From: Brevundimonas goettingensis
Lineage (GTDB): Bacteria; Pseudomonadota; Alphaproteobacteria; Caulobacterales; Caulobacteraceae
DNA length: 64,000 nucleotides
NCBI RefSeq assembly: GCF_017487405.1
Contig: NZ_CP062222.1
Span: 1,721,001 to 1,785,000, forward strand
Direction of reading: 5' to 3'
Part shown: piece by piece, positions 16,792-26,404 of the stretch
How positions within the stretch are numbered: the stretch's first letter is position 1
Layout: each line of letters begins with the position of its first letter
Position numbers and translations under genes: made by a program
Notes under the pieces: model-generated
What the model was told of the DNA's origin: nothing
The model's input: the letters and a program-made list of their open reading frames with translations, nothing else
Databases searched by the model: none

Positions 16792-17886
16792 ATGAAATCG
16801 ACCCTTACCCTGCTGGCGACCTCGGTCGCCCTCGCCGCCACCCTGACCGCCTGTGCCCCCGGCAGGGGGATGGGCATGAAGCCGTCCGCCCCGCCGCCCA
16901 GCGCCATGGCCCCCATGGGCATGACCGCCCGGCCCGATGCCGACATGCAGGCCGTGCTCGACGCCCAATCCGCGCTCGGCGCCAAGCCCATCGAGACACT
17001 CACCGTCGAGCAGGCGCGCGCCCAGCCGTCGCCGGCCGACGCCGTCAACCGCGTCAAGATGATCATGGGCATGTCGACCGCGCCGGACGCCGGCGTCACG
17101 ACCGTGGACCTGACCTATCCGACGGGCGGAACGACCCAGCCGATCCGCGTCTACAAGCCGGCCGGGGCCATGGGCGCCAATCTGCCGGTCGTCGTCTACT
17201 ATCACGGCGGCGGCTGGGTAATCGCCAACCTGGATGTCTATGACGCCACGCCCCGCTCGATGGCCAAAAACCTGAATGCGATCGTCGTCTCGGTCGAATA
17301 CCGCAAGGGCCCCGAGAACAGGTTCCCGGCCTTCTACGAAGACGCCAACAACGCCTGGAAATGGGTGCAGGAGAACGCCGCGTCCTGGGGTGGTGATCCG
17401 AAGAACATCGCCATCGCCGGTGAAAGCGCGGGCGGCAACCTGGCCCTAAACGTCGCCATCGCGGCGCGCGACGGCGGCTGGACCCAGCCCAAGGCCATTC
17501 TGGCGGTCTATCCGATCGCCGACGCCAATCCGCAGTTGCCGTCCAAGGTGGAGAACATGGCCAGCCTGCCCCTGCGCACGCCGACGCTCGGCTGGTTCGG
17601 TCAGTATGCCCTGCGCAGTCCCGCCGATCAGAATGATCCCCGCTACAATCTGGTCGCCGCCGATCTGCGTGGACTGGCTCCGGTCACCATCGTGAACGCC
17701 CAGATCGACCCCCTGCGCTCGGATGGCGAGACGCTGATGACCGCCCTTCGTCGCGCGGGCGTGCCCGTCGAACGCCGCGTCTGGGACGGTTCGGTCCACG
17801 AGTTCTTCTCGATGGCTGACGTCGTCTCCGACGCCCGGGAAGCCCAGGCCTGGTCGTTCGGACGGCTGCGCATGGCGCTGCGCTAG
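16792..17886 (+). CDS. Lipoprotein alpha/beta hydrolase of the hormone-sensitive-lipase type
   Basis: This 364-aa protein has a lipoprotein signal peptide (core LLATSVALAATL, lipobox LTAC at ~20-23). After a Met/Pro-rich linker comes an alpha/beta-hydrolase domain: HGGGW forms the oxyanion hole, GESAGG carries nucleophile Ser212, then Asp near QIDPLRSDGE and His in DGSVHEFFSM. These are the diagnostic motifs of acetyl-esterase/HSL enzymes, which hydrolyse short-chain esters. Membrane anchoring is inferred from the lipobox. It probably shares the stress promoter of the DUF4142 gene. Confidence 0.85.
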   Translation: MKSTLTLLATSVALAATLTACAPGRGMGMKPSAPPPSAMAPMGMTARPDADMQAVLDAQSALGAKPIETLTVEQARAQPSPADAVNRVKMIMGMSTAPDAGVTTVDLTYPTGGTTQPIRVYKPAGAMGANLPVVVYYHGGGWVIANLDVYDATPRSMAKNLNAIVVSVEYRKGPENRFPAFYEDANNAWKWVQENAASWGGDPKNIAIAGESAGGNLALNVAIAARDGGWTQPKAILAVYPIADANPQLPSKVENMASLPLRTPTLGWFGQYALRSPADQNDPRYNLVAADLRGLAPVTIVNAQIDPLRSDGETLMTALRRAGVPVERRVWDGSVHEFFSMADVVSDAREAQAWSFGRLRMALR

Positions 17887-17922
17887 GCCTTGAGGTCTTC
17901 CGCCCGGGTTCGGAGCCGCCAT

Positions 17923-18363
17923 ATGTCGAGGATGAAGCTGTTCACCGTCGGATATGAAGGCGCCACCCAGGCGGAAGTCATCGGCCGGTTGAAGTCGGCC
18001 GGGGTGCAAACCCTGGTCGACGTCCGCGCTGTCGCCGCCTCACGGCGCGCGGGCTTCTCCAAGACGATCCTGGCGACGAGCCTTGCCGCCGAGGGTATCG
18101 CCTACCGGCACCTGCGGGCGCTCGGCACGCCCAAGTCCGGCCGTGACGCCGCCAGAAAGGGACGTATCGCGGAGATGCGCGCCGTTTTCGAGGACCACCT
18201 CGCCGAGCCCGCCGCCCAGCTGCAGTTGGCGGAACTCGAGGCCATGGCTTCGGAAGCGCCTGTCGCCCTGCTGTGCTTCGAGACCGACCCTGCCGGCTGC
18301 CACCGGGCGGTTCTGGCGCAAAGGCTGGCGGCGAGCGACGACTTCGAGATCGTCAATCTCTGA
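17923..18363 (+). CDS. DUF488 family protein
   Basis: This 146-aa protein contains KLFTVGYEGATQAEVIGRL at the start, TLVDVRAVAASRRAGFSKT, an LRALGTPKSGRD segment and the C-terminal LLCFETDPAGCHRAVLAQRL with the conserved Cys-His. These are the conserved DUF488 blocks. The biochemical role is unknown. I chose ATG at 17923 because CGGAG is suitably spaced upstream; ATG at 17932 has no space for a ribosome site. It ends the stress-type block, 117 bp before the chemosensory operon. Confidence 0.8.
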   Translation: MSRMKLFTVGYEGATQAEVIGRLKSAGVQTLVDVRAVAASRRAGFSKTILATSLAAEGIAYRHLRALGTPKSGRDAARKGRIAEMRAVFEDHLAEPAAQLQLAELEAMASEAPVALLCFETDPAGCHRAVLAQRLAASDDFEIVNL

Positions 18364-18480
18364 CGCCGTCCTCGGGCGACCGGATTTCGCCGCACGATCT
18401 TCCTGACAGGCGGTCTCAGTTCGTGACCGCCCCGCCCGGATAGTCTAGCGTGCGGACCGTACTCGAAAAAAGGTTCCTGA

Positions 18481-20385
18481 ATGTCGCTGGTCAAGACGAC
18501 AGCATTGTCCGGTCAGGGCGGCGGACGCGCGCCCAAGGCGTCGCCGCCTCCGCCTCGCCGGGCGACCAGGCCGGTCGCCCGGAGCGGGCAGACAGCCGTC
18601 GAACGGGTCGCCGCCGCAACTCAGGAACTCTCCGGCGGCATCGCGGAAGCCGCGAGCGCCGCGGAAGAGCTGCGACGCGCGCTCGAACAGATCGCAGGCG
18701 GCGCCGAGGAAGCGGCCGGAGCGGCCCACGAGTCCCTGGCCTCCGTCGCAAGCCTCGGCGAGGCGTTCGGGGAAGCCCGCAGTCGCGCCGAGAGCGCGCG
18801 GACGCGGACTGAAGCCCTGCAGACGGCCATCACCGAAACCGCCGTCCAGATCGAAGGCTCCATCGCCTCGGTGCGCTCGACCGCCGAACGACAACTCGCC
18901 GCGGTCGCCGCCATCTCGGCCCTGGAAGACCACGCCGGAGCCATCGGCGAGATCACCCGGGCCGTCGCCGACATCTCGGATCGCACCAGTCTCCTGGCGC
19001 TGAACGCCGCCATCGAGGCGGCGCGCGCGGGCGACAACGGGCGCGGTTTCGCAGTGGTCGCCGACGAGGTGCGAGCCCTGGCGGAAACGGCCGAAACGCG
19101 CGCGCGCGAGGTTCGAGACCTCGCGGACAGTATCGCCGCCGAGGTCCAGACCATCGCCACACGGGTCAAGGCGGCCGCCGAAGACGCAGCCCGAGGCGCC
19201 GCCTCCGCCGAAAAGGTCTCCGCCGAACTCCAGTCCGTTCGGCAGGAGGCGGGGGCGATGTCCCGCGACGCGGAGACGGTCCTGTCCTCGGCCGTCGAGG
19301 CCGACATCGCGCTGCGAGAAGCCCAGAAGGGCGCTGAAAACGTCGCCTCCGCCGCCGAGGAACAGGCCGCGGCCGCCGGCGAGGCGCAGCGCGCCGTGCA
19401 GCAGCAGACGGTGTCGCTGGAACAGAGCCAGCAGACCTCCGAAGACCTCGCCCGTCTGAGCGAGGTCCTGCAGGGCGAGGCGGGCGCGACCGCCGCCGAA
19501 CAGGTCAGCGCCTCGGCCGAGGAACTCTCCGCGGCCGTGCAGCAGCTTTCCGGCGCAGCCACCGAAATCCTCGCCGCCGTCGATCAGATCAGCCGCGGCG
19601 CCCAGATTCAGGCCAGCGCGACCCAGCAGGCCACCACGGCGATGAGCCAGATCGAACGGGCGGCCGAGGTTGCCCGGGACGTCGCCGAACGCTCACTGGC
19701 CCGCGCCTCCGAAACCCGGACCCGCGTCGCCGGCAGCCGCGCCACCGTCGCCGCCCTTTCCGAGGGGGTGGCTCACGGCCTGACGGAAACCACCGAGGTG
19801 ATCGCCCTGCTGGGCGGCCTCGAGACGCTCGGCCGCCGGATCGACAAGATCGTCGACGGCATCGCCCTGCTGGCCGTCCAGACCACGATGCTGGCCGTCA
19901 GCGGGTCGGTCGAGGCCGCCCGCGCCGGGGACGCCGGGCGCGGTTTCGCCATGGTCAGCTCCGACATCCGGGGACTGGCGCGGGACGCCGGAGAGAACGC
20001 CGACCAGATCAAGGATCGCGTCTGGCTCATCCAGGCCCAGACCCTCGCGTCGCGGCGGGAACTGGAGACCATCGTCGCCGGCGTCGGCGCGGAGGTCGTG
20101 CGCAATCGCATGATCGACGAACGCCTCGCGGAGGTGGAGAACGACCTGTCCACGATCCGCGACGGGTCCGATGCGATCCTGGACGGATCCAGCGCGATCT
20201 TGGCGACGGTCAACGAAGTCCTGGCGGGCGCCCGTCAGATCGCCGCCGCCGCCGAAGAAGCTTCAGGCGCGTCCGTTCAGGCCGCCGCCGCCGCCCGCCA
20301 GCAGGCCCAGAGCTCCGAGGATCTGGCGGTGGCGATCGAGGAGATCGCCTCGCTCGCGGACGCGCTGAAAACCGGCACGGCATGA
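18481..20385 (+). CDS. Soluble methyl-accepting chemotaxis protein with two signalling hairpins
   Basis: The 634-aa receptor lacks any transmembrane segment or recognisable sensor domain. After ~40 proline-rich residues it is nearly all heptad coiled coil. A canonical hairpin tip ([20 protein letters not shown] and [14 protein letters not shown], about 165-205) binds CheA/CheW in the family. A second, divergent tip ([20 protein letters not shown] followed by [14 protein letters not shown], about 470-505) lies in the C-terminal half. No C-terminal CheR-binding pentapeptide is seen. It is the first gene of the che operon, with AAAGG 8 bp before the ATG, and overlaps the CheW gene (ATGA). What it senses is unknown; a cytoplasmic cluster is inferred. 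Confidence 0.88.
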   Translation: MSLVKTTALSGQGGGRAPKASPPPPRRATRPVARSGQTAVERVAAATQELSGGIAEAASAAEELRRALEQIAGGAEEAAGAAHESLASVASLGEAFGEARSRAESARTRTEALQTAITETAVQIEGSIASVRSTAERQLAAVAAISALEDHAGAIGEITRAVADISDRTSLLALNAAIEAARAGDNGRGFAVVADEVRALAETAETRAREVRDLADSIAAEVQTIATRVKAAAEDAARGAASAEKVSAELQSVRQEAGAMSRDAETVLSSAVEADIALREAQKGAENVASAAEEQAAAAGEAQRAVQQQTVSLEQSQQTSEDLARLSEVLQGEAGATAAEQVSASAEELSAAVQQLSGAATEILAAVDQISRGAQIQASATQQATTAMSQIERAAEVARDVAERSLARASETRTRVAGSRATVAALSEGVAHGLTETTEVIALLGGLETLGRRIDKIVDGIALLAVQTTMLAVSGSVEAARAGDAGRGFAMVSSDIRGLARDAGENADQIKDRVWLIQAQTLASRRELETIVAGVGAEVVRNRMIDERLAEVENDLSTIRDGSDAILDGSSAILATVNEVLAGARQIAAAAEEASGASVQAAAAARQQAQSSEDLAVAIEEIASLADALKTGTA

Positions 20386-21842
20386 GCGTGTCCCCGGTCG
20401 CGCCCGGAAGCCCGACGGACACGGCAATGATCCCGGTGCTCAGGTTCCGGGTGGACGGCGTGACCATGGCGGCGCCCTCCGCCATCGTCAGCGAAGTCGC
20501 GCGCGACCTCGCCGTGACCCGCGTGCCTCATGCGCCCGCCTGCGTGGACGGGGTCGCCAGTTTGCGCGGCGCCGTTCTGCCGGTCATCTCGGCCGCGCGG
20601 CTTCTCGGACGAGCGGAAACGCCGGCGACCGCCGCCGGCCGGTTGATCGTGATGGATCTCGAACGTCCCCTCGCCCTCAAGGTCGATGCGGTGATCGGAC
20701 TGGGCGAGATGAAGGCCTCGGGCCATGGCAAGGCCCCGGTCTTCGTCGCCGAGGACGAGGCGATCCGGGTGGTTGATCTGGACGGCGCGCTCCTGGCGGC
20801 GTTCGGAACCACAAGGACCGGCGGCGCGTCGAGCCGTCCGCTCGCAGCCGGACCCGGGCCGGAGATGGCCGACCAGGTCGAAGCGACGACACAGATCCTC
20901 ACCTTCACCGTGGCCGGACAGACCCACGGCCTGCCGATCGCCGCCGTTGTCGAGGCGATCAACACGCCGCAAGGCATCGCCTCCCTGCCGCATGGCGAGC
21001 GCGCCGATCTCGGCGTGGTCCCCTATCGTCGGGGCGTGTTGCCCGTCGTCGACCTCGCCGCCCTGATGGGACTGGTCCCGCCGACGGCAGCGGGCAAATT
21101 GATCGTCGTGCGGATCGGGTCCGCCCTGGCGGGATTGCGGGTGGACGGCCTGCAGGTCGTCCTGAGAATACCGGACAGCGCCATCGGTCCCGCCCCCGCC
21201 CTTCTCAATCGCGGCGGCGGAGAAGCGGCCATCGAAGCCCTCGCCCGCGTCGGGTCGGGTCGGGTGGTCAGCCTTCTGTCGCCCGAACGCCTGTTCCGGC
21301 CCGAGGCGCTCGAACAGATCATGGCCGATGGTCGACAGGAGCTTGAGACGGTGGCCGAGGATAGCATGCAGGACACCGAGACCTTCCTGATCTTTCATCT
21401 GGGCGGAGAAACCTACGGCTTGCCCGTCGCCGACATCGATGAGGTTGTGACGGCGCCCGAAACCCTCACCCGGGTTCCGAACGCCCCGGGCTTCATCGAG
21501 GGAGTAATGGATCTGCGAGGCCGTGTCGTTCCGGTGATCGACCAGGGCAAGCGTTTCGGCGCCGACCGCGCGGCCACAACAGTTCGCAAGGTGATCGTCA
21601 CCGCGGCGGGCGCGCTTCAGGCCGGCTTCATCGTCGACGCCGTCGCCGGTATCCGGGCGATTGCCCGGTCCGATCTGGCGCCGGCGTCCGACCTCCTGGC
21701 CGATGACCGCGCGATCTTCGATCGGGTGGCCCGCAATCCCGACGGGACGGTGATCCTGATCGCCGACGCCCGGACCTTGCTGGACCAGGCCGAGGCGGAC
21801 GTCCTGGCCGCGCTTTCGCCGGGGCTCGGCTCCCCCGCGTGA
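20382..21842 (+). CDS. Triple CheW-domain scaffold protein
   Basis: This 486-aa protein is built of three consecutive CheW-like domains. Domain 1 (~10-135) has [20 protein letters not shown]; domain 2 (~170-300) has [20 protein letters not shown]; domain 3 (~335-480) has [20 protein letters not shown] followed by [16 protein letters not shown]. CheW couples receptors to CheA; a single ~150-aa domain is usual. Domain 2 is the most divergent, with [17 protein letters not shown] in place of the usual V-x-N-x-RG block. Its start and stop each overlap neighbours by 4 bp, placing it firmly in the operon. Confidence 0.88.
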   Translation: MSVSPVAPGSPTDTAMIPVLRFRVDGVTMAAPSAIVSEVARDLAVTRVPHAPACVDGVASLRGAVLPVISAARLLGRAETPATAAGRLIVMDLERPLALKVDAVIGLGEMKASGHGKAPVFVAEDEAIRVVDLDGALLAAFGTTRTGGASSRPLAAGPGPEMADQVEATTQILTFTVAGQTHGLPIAAVVEAINTPQGIASLPHGERADLGVVPYRRGVLPVVDLAALMGLVPPTAAGKLIVVRIGSALAGLRVDGLQVVLRIPDSAIGPAPALLNRGGGEAAIEALARVGSGRVVSLLSPERLFRPEALEQIMADGRQELETVAEDSMQDTETFLIFHLGGETYGLPVADIDEVVTAPETLTRVPNAPGFIEGVMDLRGRVVPVIDQGKRFGADRAATTVRKVIVTAAGALQAGFIVDAVAGIRAIARSDLAPASDLLADDRAIFDRVARNPDGTVILIADARTLLDQAEADVLAALSPGLGSPA

Positions 21843-22930
21843 TCAAGCTTCTGGTCGTTGACGATTCCGCCCTGATGCGTCGTCTGCTCGCGGACGTCTT
21901 CGGGCGGGACGACGGATTCGAACTCGCTTTCGCGCGAGACGGCGTCGAGGCGCTGGAGAGGCTCGAGACCTTCCGTCCCGACGTCATCACCCTGGACATC
22001 AACATGCCGGGCCTGAACGGACTGGAGACCCTGGACAGGATCATGCTCGAGCGTCCCTGCCCCGTGGTCATGCTCTCCGCCCTGACGACCGAAGGCGCGG
22101 ACGAGACGCTCGAGGCCCTGACCCTGGGCGCGGTGGATTTCGTCGCCAAGCCGACCGGCGCAGTGTCCCTGAAGATGGACGACCTCGCCGACCAGCTGAT
22201 CGAGACCGTGCGCTCGGCGGCCTCGGCGAGGGTCCGGCGCACCCATCGTCTCGCCGAGCGCGTGCGGATGAAGACCCAGGGTGTGGCGCACCTCCCGATG
22301 GCCTCTTCGCGCCAGACGGTCGAGCCTCTTGACCAGGCGTCCGGCGCCGATCTGCCCGGGCTGGTTGTGATCGGCGCCTCGACCGGCGGCCCTCCCGCCC
22401 TGGATGCGGTTCTCGGCGCCTTGCCCGAGGATTTCCCCTGGCCGGTCGTGGTCGCCCAGCACATGCCCGCAAGCTTCACCGGTTCCCTTGCGCGCCGGCT
22501 GGACGGCTTCTGCCGCCTTCGCGTCGTCGAGGCGGCCAGGGCGACACGGCTGGAGCCCGGTCTGGTGGTCGTGGCCCGCGGCGACGCCGATATGATCCTG
22601 TCGCGACGGGCCGGCGGCATCGTCGCCCTCCCCGCCCCCCAGGATGAACGACGGCGCTGGCATCCGAGCGTGGACCGGCTGGTTGAAAGCGCCCGTCAGG
22701 TCATGCCGGCCGAGCGGCTCGCCGGGGTGCTCCTGACCGGCATGGGCAATGACGGCGCGACCGCCATGGCCGCGCTGAAGGCAGACGGCGGGTGGACAAT
22801 CGCCGAGTCCGAACAGACCGCCATCGTCTGGGGCATGCCGGGAGAACTGGCCCGGGCGGACGGCGCGAGCGTCGTCGCCGACCTCGGCGACGTCGGCGCC
22901 CATCTGGCCGCAGCGGTTCGTGCGCGATGA
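21839..22930 (+). CDS. cheB: Protein-glutamate methylesterase CheB
   Basis: This 363-aa protein has an N-terminal receiver domain (DD at 8-9, phospho-acceptor Asp53 in TLDINMPG, Lys in VAKPTG). A C-terminal methylesterase follows: VIGASTGGPPALDAVL with the catalytic Ser, VVAQHMPASF with the His, and LLTGMGNDGA with the Asp. It removes methyl groups from receptor glutamates when phosphorylated by CheA. The start is GTG in a GTGA overlap with the CheW gene. Length and motifs are normal. Confidence 0.93.
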   Translation: MIKLLVVDDSALMRRLLADVFGRDDGFELAFARDGVEALERLETFRPDVITLDINMPGLNGLETLDRIMLERPCPVVMLSALTTEGADETLEALTLGAVDFVAKPTGAVSLKMDDLADQLIETVRSAASARVRRTHRLAERVRMKTQGVAHLPMASSRQTVEPLDQASGADLPGLVVIGASTGGPPALDAVLGALPEDFPWPVVVAQHMPASFTGSLARRLDGFCRLRVVEAARATRLEPGLVVVARGDADMILSRRAGGIVALPAPQDERRRWHPSVDRLVESARQVMPAERLAGVLLTGMGNDGATAMAALKADGGWTIAESEQTAIVWGMPGELARADGASVVADLGDVGAHLAAAVRAR

Positions 22931-23778
22931 GCCGGGGCACGCCGGGCATGGCGGACTTCCACCTGACCGCCGAGAGCCTGGAGCGGATCTGCGACTTCCT
23001 TTATCGCCGCACCGGCATGATCTTCGGCGAGAAGAAGCGCTATTACATCGAGCGCCGGGTGGCCGACCGGATGAAGGCGAACGGCACGGTGTCCTTCACC
23101 TTCTACTTCGGCCTGCTTCGCGCGAATCCGGCCGAGGGCGAGGCCCTGATCAACGCGTGCACGGTCAACGAGACCTATTTCTACCGTGAAGACCACCAGC
23201 TGAAATGCCTCTCCGACGACCTCCTGCCGGAGCTGATCCGCAACAAGGCGCCCGGCGACAGGGTCCGCATCTGGTCCAACCCCTGCTCCAGCGGCGAGGA
23301 GCCCTATTCGATCGCCCTGTGGCTGCTGGAAAACTGGCGCCTGGTCGACGCCTATAATGTGGAAATCGTCGGCTCCGACATCGACAGCCATGCCCTCGCC
23401 GCGGCGGCGGCCGGCGAATACGGCGACCGCGCCCTGTCGCGACTGCCGGGCCCGGTGCTCGACAGCTACTTCAATCCGACCCATCACCACCGCCGCCGGA
23501 TCATCGACGATCTTCGCGAGTCGATCAGCCTGTCGCCCGCCAATCTGATCGACCGGGACTCGATGGCCGGGCATGGCCGGTTCGAGGTGATCTTCTGCCG
23601 CAATGTGCTCATTTATTTTGACGACGCCGCGCGAAAGGTCGCGGTCGGCCATCTGTTCGACGCCCTGGTCCCAGGAGGTTTCCTTTGCCTCGGACATACG
23701 GAATCCATGAGCCGGATTTCCGATGCCTTCGTGCTCCGGCGCTTCCCGGAGGCGATGGTGTATCAGAGGCCGGTGTGA
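22927..23778 (+). CDS. cheR: Chemotaxis protein methyltransferase CheR
   Basis: This 283-aa SAM-dependent enzyme methylates receptor glutamates. It has the N-terminal helical domain (ICDFLYRRTGMIFGEKKRYY), the SAM-binding WSNPCSSGEEPYSIALWL, a GSDID motif and FCRNVLIYFDD near the C-terminus, all standard for CheR. ATG at 22927 overlaps the cheB stop (ATGA) and its own stop overlaps cheA. The receptor of this operon lacks a C-terminal pentapeptide, so tethering would need another surface. Confidence 0.93.
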   Translation: MSRGTPGMADFHLTAESLERICDFLYRRTGMIFGEKKRYYIERRVADRMKANGTVSFTFYFGLLRANPAEGEALINACTVNETYFYREDHQLKCLSDDLLPELIRNKAPGDRVRIWSNPCSSGEEPYSIALWLLENWRLVDAYNVEIVGSDIDSHALAAAAAGEYGDRALSRLPGPVLDSYFNPTHHHRRRIIDDLRESISLSPANLIDRDSMAGHGRFEVIFCRNVLIYFDDAARKVAVGHLFDALVPGGFLCLGHTESMSRISDAFVLRRFPEAMVYQRPV

Positions 23779-25694
23779 TGGACGAACTGCTCGAACAGTT
23801 CCTGATCGAAGGCCCTGAACTGGCGCAGCGCGCCGGGCAGGATCTGCTGGCTCTCGAGCGGACGCCGGACGACCCCGCCCTGATCGACAGCGCCTTTAGG
23901 GCCGTCCATACCCTGAAGGGATCCGTCGGCCTTTTCGACCTGGCGCCGATGGGGCGGGTGCTGCATTCGGCCGAAGACGTGCTCGACGCGGTCCGAAAGA
24001 AGCGGCTCACGGCGACCGGCGATCTGGTCGACGTGCTTCTGGCCGTCGTCGACCGCTCCGAAACCTGGCTGGAAGACCTTGGCCGCGATGGCGAACTGGG
24101 TTCCGACGCCGGTGTTGCAGCCGATCGTCTCGTGGCGCGTCTCTCGGACTTTCTGGGCCGAACTGATGAGGACCGAACGACGTCGGCCGCGCCGGATGTC
24201 CGTTGGGTGGGAGCGCTCAGACTGCGCCATCCCGACGCGCAGGGACGACTGACGGCTGTCCGCTATCGCCCCGACGCCCAGGCCTTTTTCCGGGGCGATG
24301 ACCCCCTGGCCATCGTCCGCACCGTGCCCGGCCTGCGGGCCCTGGAGGTTTCTGCCGGGCCTGTGGACCCGTCCGCCGACTACGACCCCTTCGTCTGCCG
24401 GCTGGCGTTCGACTTGCTGTCCGAAGCCGATCCGGACCGGGTCGCGGAGGCCTTCCGTCTGGTGAAGGATCAGGCGGACATCATCCTCTCGACCGATCAC
24501 GAGACGGCCGAAAGCGCACCGGCGGCCGTCCCGGTCGACAGGACGAGCCTGGCTGCGACCCGTCTGCGGGTCGATGGACGCCAGGTCGACGCCCTCGCCG
24601 ATCAGGCCGATCAGCTCGTCATCGCCAAGAACGCCCTGTTGGCCCTCGCCGACCCCGATGGCGAACTGGCGCGGATCCAGGCTCTCATCGACCGGCTGAC
24701 GACGGATCTGCACAGCGGCGTGATGCGCCTGCGCATGACACCCCTGTCCCCGGTCCTGCGTCGCCTCGAGCGGCAGGCGCGCCAACTCGCGGCTGAACTC
24801 GGGAAGTCCGTGGATATCGAGTTCAGGGGCCACGGGGTCGAGGCGGACAAGGGCGTCGTCGATGGCCTGTACGAGCCCCTGCTCCACCTCGTGCGGAATG
24901 CGCTCGACCACGGGGTCGAGGACACCGCTGAACGGCATGGCGCCGGCAAGGGCGAACGGGCGATCCTGTCTGTCCGGGCGCGTGTGGACGGCGACGAGGT
25001 GGAGGTCGAGGTTCGTGATGACGGCCGCGGCATGGACCCGGCGCATCTGCGCGAGATCGCCCGGGCGCGGGGCCTCGGCGACCGGATTGATCTGGACGGT
25101 TTGAGCGAGCAGGCGGCTCTGGAACTCATCTTCACGCCCGGCTTCTCCACCGCGTCCCGTGTCAGCTCCGTCTCCGGACGCGGCGTCGGAATGGACGCGG
25201 TGCGGGAAGCCGTCACCGGACTGGGCGGCCGTATCGCTATCGCCAGTCTGCCGGGCCGGGGCTCCGTCCTCACGCTGCGGGCGCCTCTGACCGTGGTGAT
25301 GACGCGGGTGCTGATCGTCGAGGTGGGCGGCGAGCGGTTCGGTCTGCTGCTCTCCGACGTTCAGCAAACCCTGCGCATCCGCGCCGAAGAGATCACGCCT
25401 GTCCGACTGGGATCCGCCATCGTCGTCCGGGAGACCGTGCTCCCGTTCGTCCGTCTGGCCGATCTGGTGCGTCCCGGCGTTCCGGCGCCGTTCGACAGCG
25501 GGTTGACCGTCCTGATCGTCGAGGGTGCGGAGGGTCGCCTCGCCCTGGGCGTGGACGCCGTCGGGGCGCGGCTGGACGTCGTGCTCAAGCCGCTCTCCGG
25601 CCTTCTGGCCGCGGTCCCGGGCGCGACGGGGACCACGCTGCTCGGCGATGGAAAACTCCTGCTGGTCCTGGACCTGAAGGCGCTCGTCCGATGA
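23778..25694 (+). CDS. cheA: Chemotaxis histidine kinase CheA
   Basis: This 638-aa kinase starts at the ATG that overlaps the cheR stop by one base. An Hpt domain carries phosphorylatable His44 (AVHTLKGSVGLFD). A non-classical middle domain (~140-235; YRPDAQAFFRGDDPL) stands where P2 usually lies. Then come the P3 dimerisation helices with LHSGVMRLRMTPL, a P4 ATPase with HLVRNALDHGVE, DDGRGMD and GRGVGMDAV, and a C-terminal CheW-like P5. It should phosphorylate the CheB receiver, the operon CheY and perhaps the hybrid kinase receiver. All catalytic boxes look intact. Confidence 0.92.
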   Translation: MDELLEQFLIEGPELAQRAGQDLLALERTPDDPALIDSAFRAVHTLKGSVGLFDLAPMGRVLHSAEDVLDAVRKKRLTATGDLVDVLLAVVDRSETWLEDLGRDGELGSDAGVAADRLVARLSDFLGRTDEDRTTSAAPDVRWVGALRLRHPDAQGRLTAVRYRPDAQAFFRGDDPLAIVRTVPGLRALEVSAGPVDPSADYDPFVCRLAFDLLSEADPDRVAEAFRLVKDQADIILSTDHETAESAPAAVPVDRTSLAATRLRVDGRQVDALADQADQLVIAKNALLALADPDGELARIQALIDRLTTDLHSGVMRLRMTPLSPVLRRLERQARQLAAELGKSVDIEFRGHGVEADKGVVDGLYEPLLHLVRNALDHGVEDTAERHGAGKGERAILSVRARVDGDEVEVEVRDDGRGMDPAHLREIARARGLGDRIDLDGLSEQAALELIFTPGFSTASRVSSVSGRGVGMDAVREAVTGLGGRIAIASLPGRGSVLTLRAPLTVVMTRVLIVEVGGERFGLLLSDVQQTLRIRAEEITPVRLGSAIVVRETVLPFVRLADLVRPGVPAPFDSGLTVLIVEGAEGRLALGVDAVGARLDVVLKPLSGLLAAVPGATGTTLLGDGKLLLVLDLKALVR

Positions 25695-25951
25695 GCGTTA
25701 CCGTGGAAGCGAACACGATCGTCGTTGACGGGGTGGCCCGGGTTGAAGACGCCGAACCTCTGGCGAACGCCCTGATCGCATCGCCGGAACGGACGGTCGA
25801 TCTGTCGGCCTGCACCGACCTGAACGGCGCGGTTCTCCAGGTCTTGCTGGTCTTCGCGCCGAAACTCGTCGGTTGTGTCGGCAACCCGTCTCTGGATGCG
25901 TGGCTGACCCCGCTTCTATCGCCAAAGTATCAAGGCGAAGCCGAGACTTGA
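25691..25951 (+). CDS. STAS-domain protein
   Basis: This 86-aa single-domain protein, coupled to cheA by ATGA, has VDLSACTDLNGAVLQVLLVF at ~36-55, aligning with the central block of anti-sigma-factor antagonists (usually D-S-x-G/A-L). The position of the phosphorylatable Ser/Thr is Asn here, so switching by kinase phosphorylation in the usual way is unlikely. STAS proteins appear in some chemosensory and partner-switch operons; its partner is unknown. Confidence 0.65.
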   Translation: MSVTVEANTIVVDGVARVEDAEPLANALIASPERTVDLSACTDLNGAVLQVLLVFAPKLVGCVGNPSLDAWLTPLLSPKYQGEAET

Positions 25952-26023
25952 CGGGACAGACCGCACGGCGGCGCTTATAAGACGTGAGATTCAGCCATCC
26001 CGTGACCAGGGGCGTAACCGCGT

Positions 26024-26404
26024 ATGACCACCCTTCTCATCGTCGACGACAGCAAGCTGGCCCGGATCGTCCTGGGCAAGGCGGTCGCGGCCCTGCAACC
26101 GGAATGGACGCGGGTGGAAGCCGGAAATGCGGACGAGGCCCTCGCCCGGATCGCGGACGGTGCGGTGGATCTGGCCATTCTCGACTTCAACATGCCTGGC
26201 CGGAACGGACTGGACCTCGCCGAAGAGCTCCGGGCCGCCCATCCATCCATGCCGATCGCGCTTGCAACCGCCAACGTCCAGGATGAGATCATCGCGCGGG
26301 CCCGCGACGCCGACGTGTCCTTCATCGCCAAGCCGGTGACCGAGGACAGCGTCCGGGGCTTCCTGTCGGGCGCAGCCCTCAAGCTCCGGTCTACCAGAAC
26401 GTGA
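26024..26404 (+). CDS. cheY: Single-domain response regulator CheY
   Basis: This 126-aa receiver has acidic pair Asp8/Asp9, phospho-acceptor Asp54 (AILDFNMPG), Thr82 (ATANVQ) and Lys103 (FIAKPV). The IAKP and ATAN motifs match CheY-type regulators lacking an output domain. It starts 72 bp after the STAS gene, the largest internal gap of the operon, and overlaps the CheC-type gene by GTGA. It is the likely diffusible output of CheA. Confidence 0.88.
   Translation: MTTLLIVDDSKLARIVLGKAVAALQPEWTRVEAGNADEALARIADGAVDLAILDFNMPGRNGLDLAEELRAAHPSMPIALATANVQDEIIARARDADVSFIAKPVTEDSVRGFLSGAALKLRSTRT

Noticed and set aside
23763..25367. A 534-codon minus-strand open frame opposite cheA
   Set aside because: A shadow frame with no recognisable domain; cheA is complete on the plus strand.
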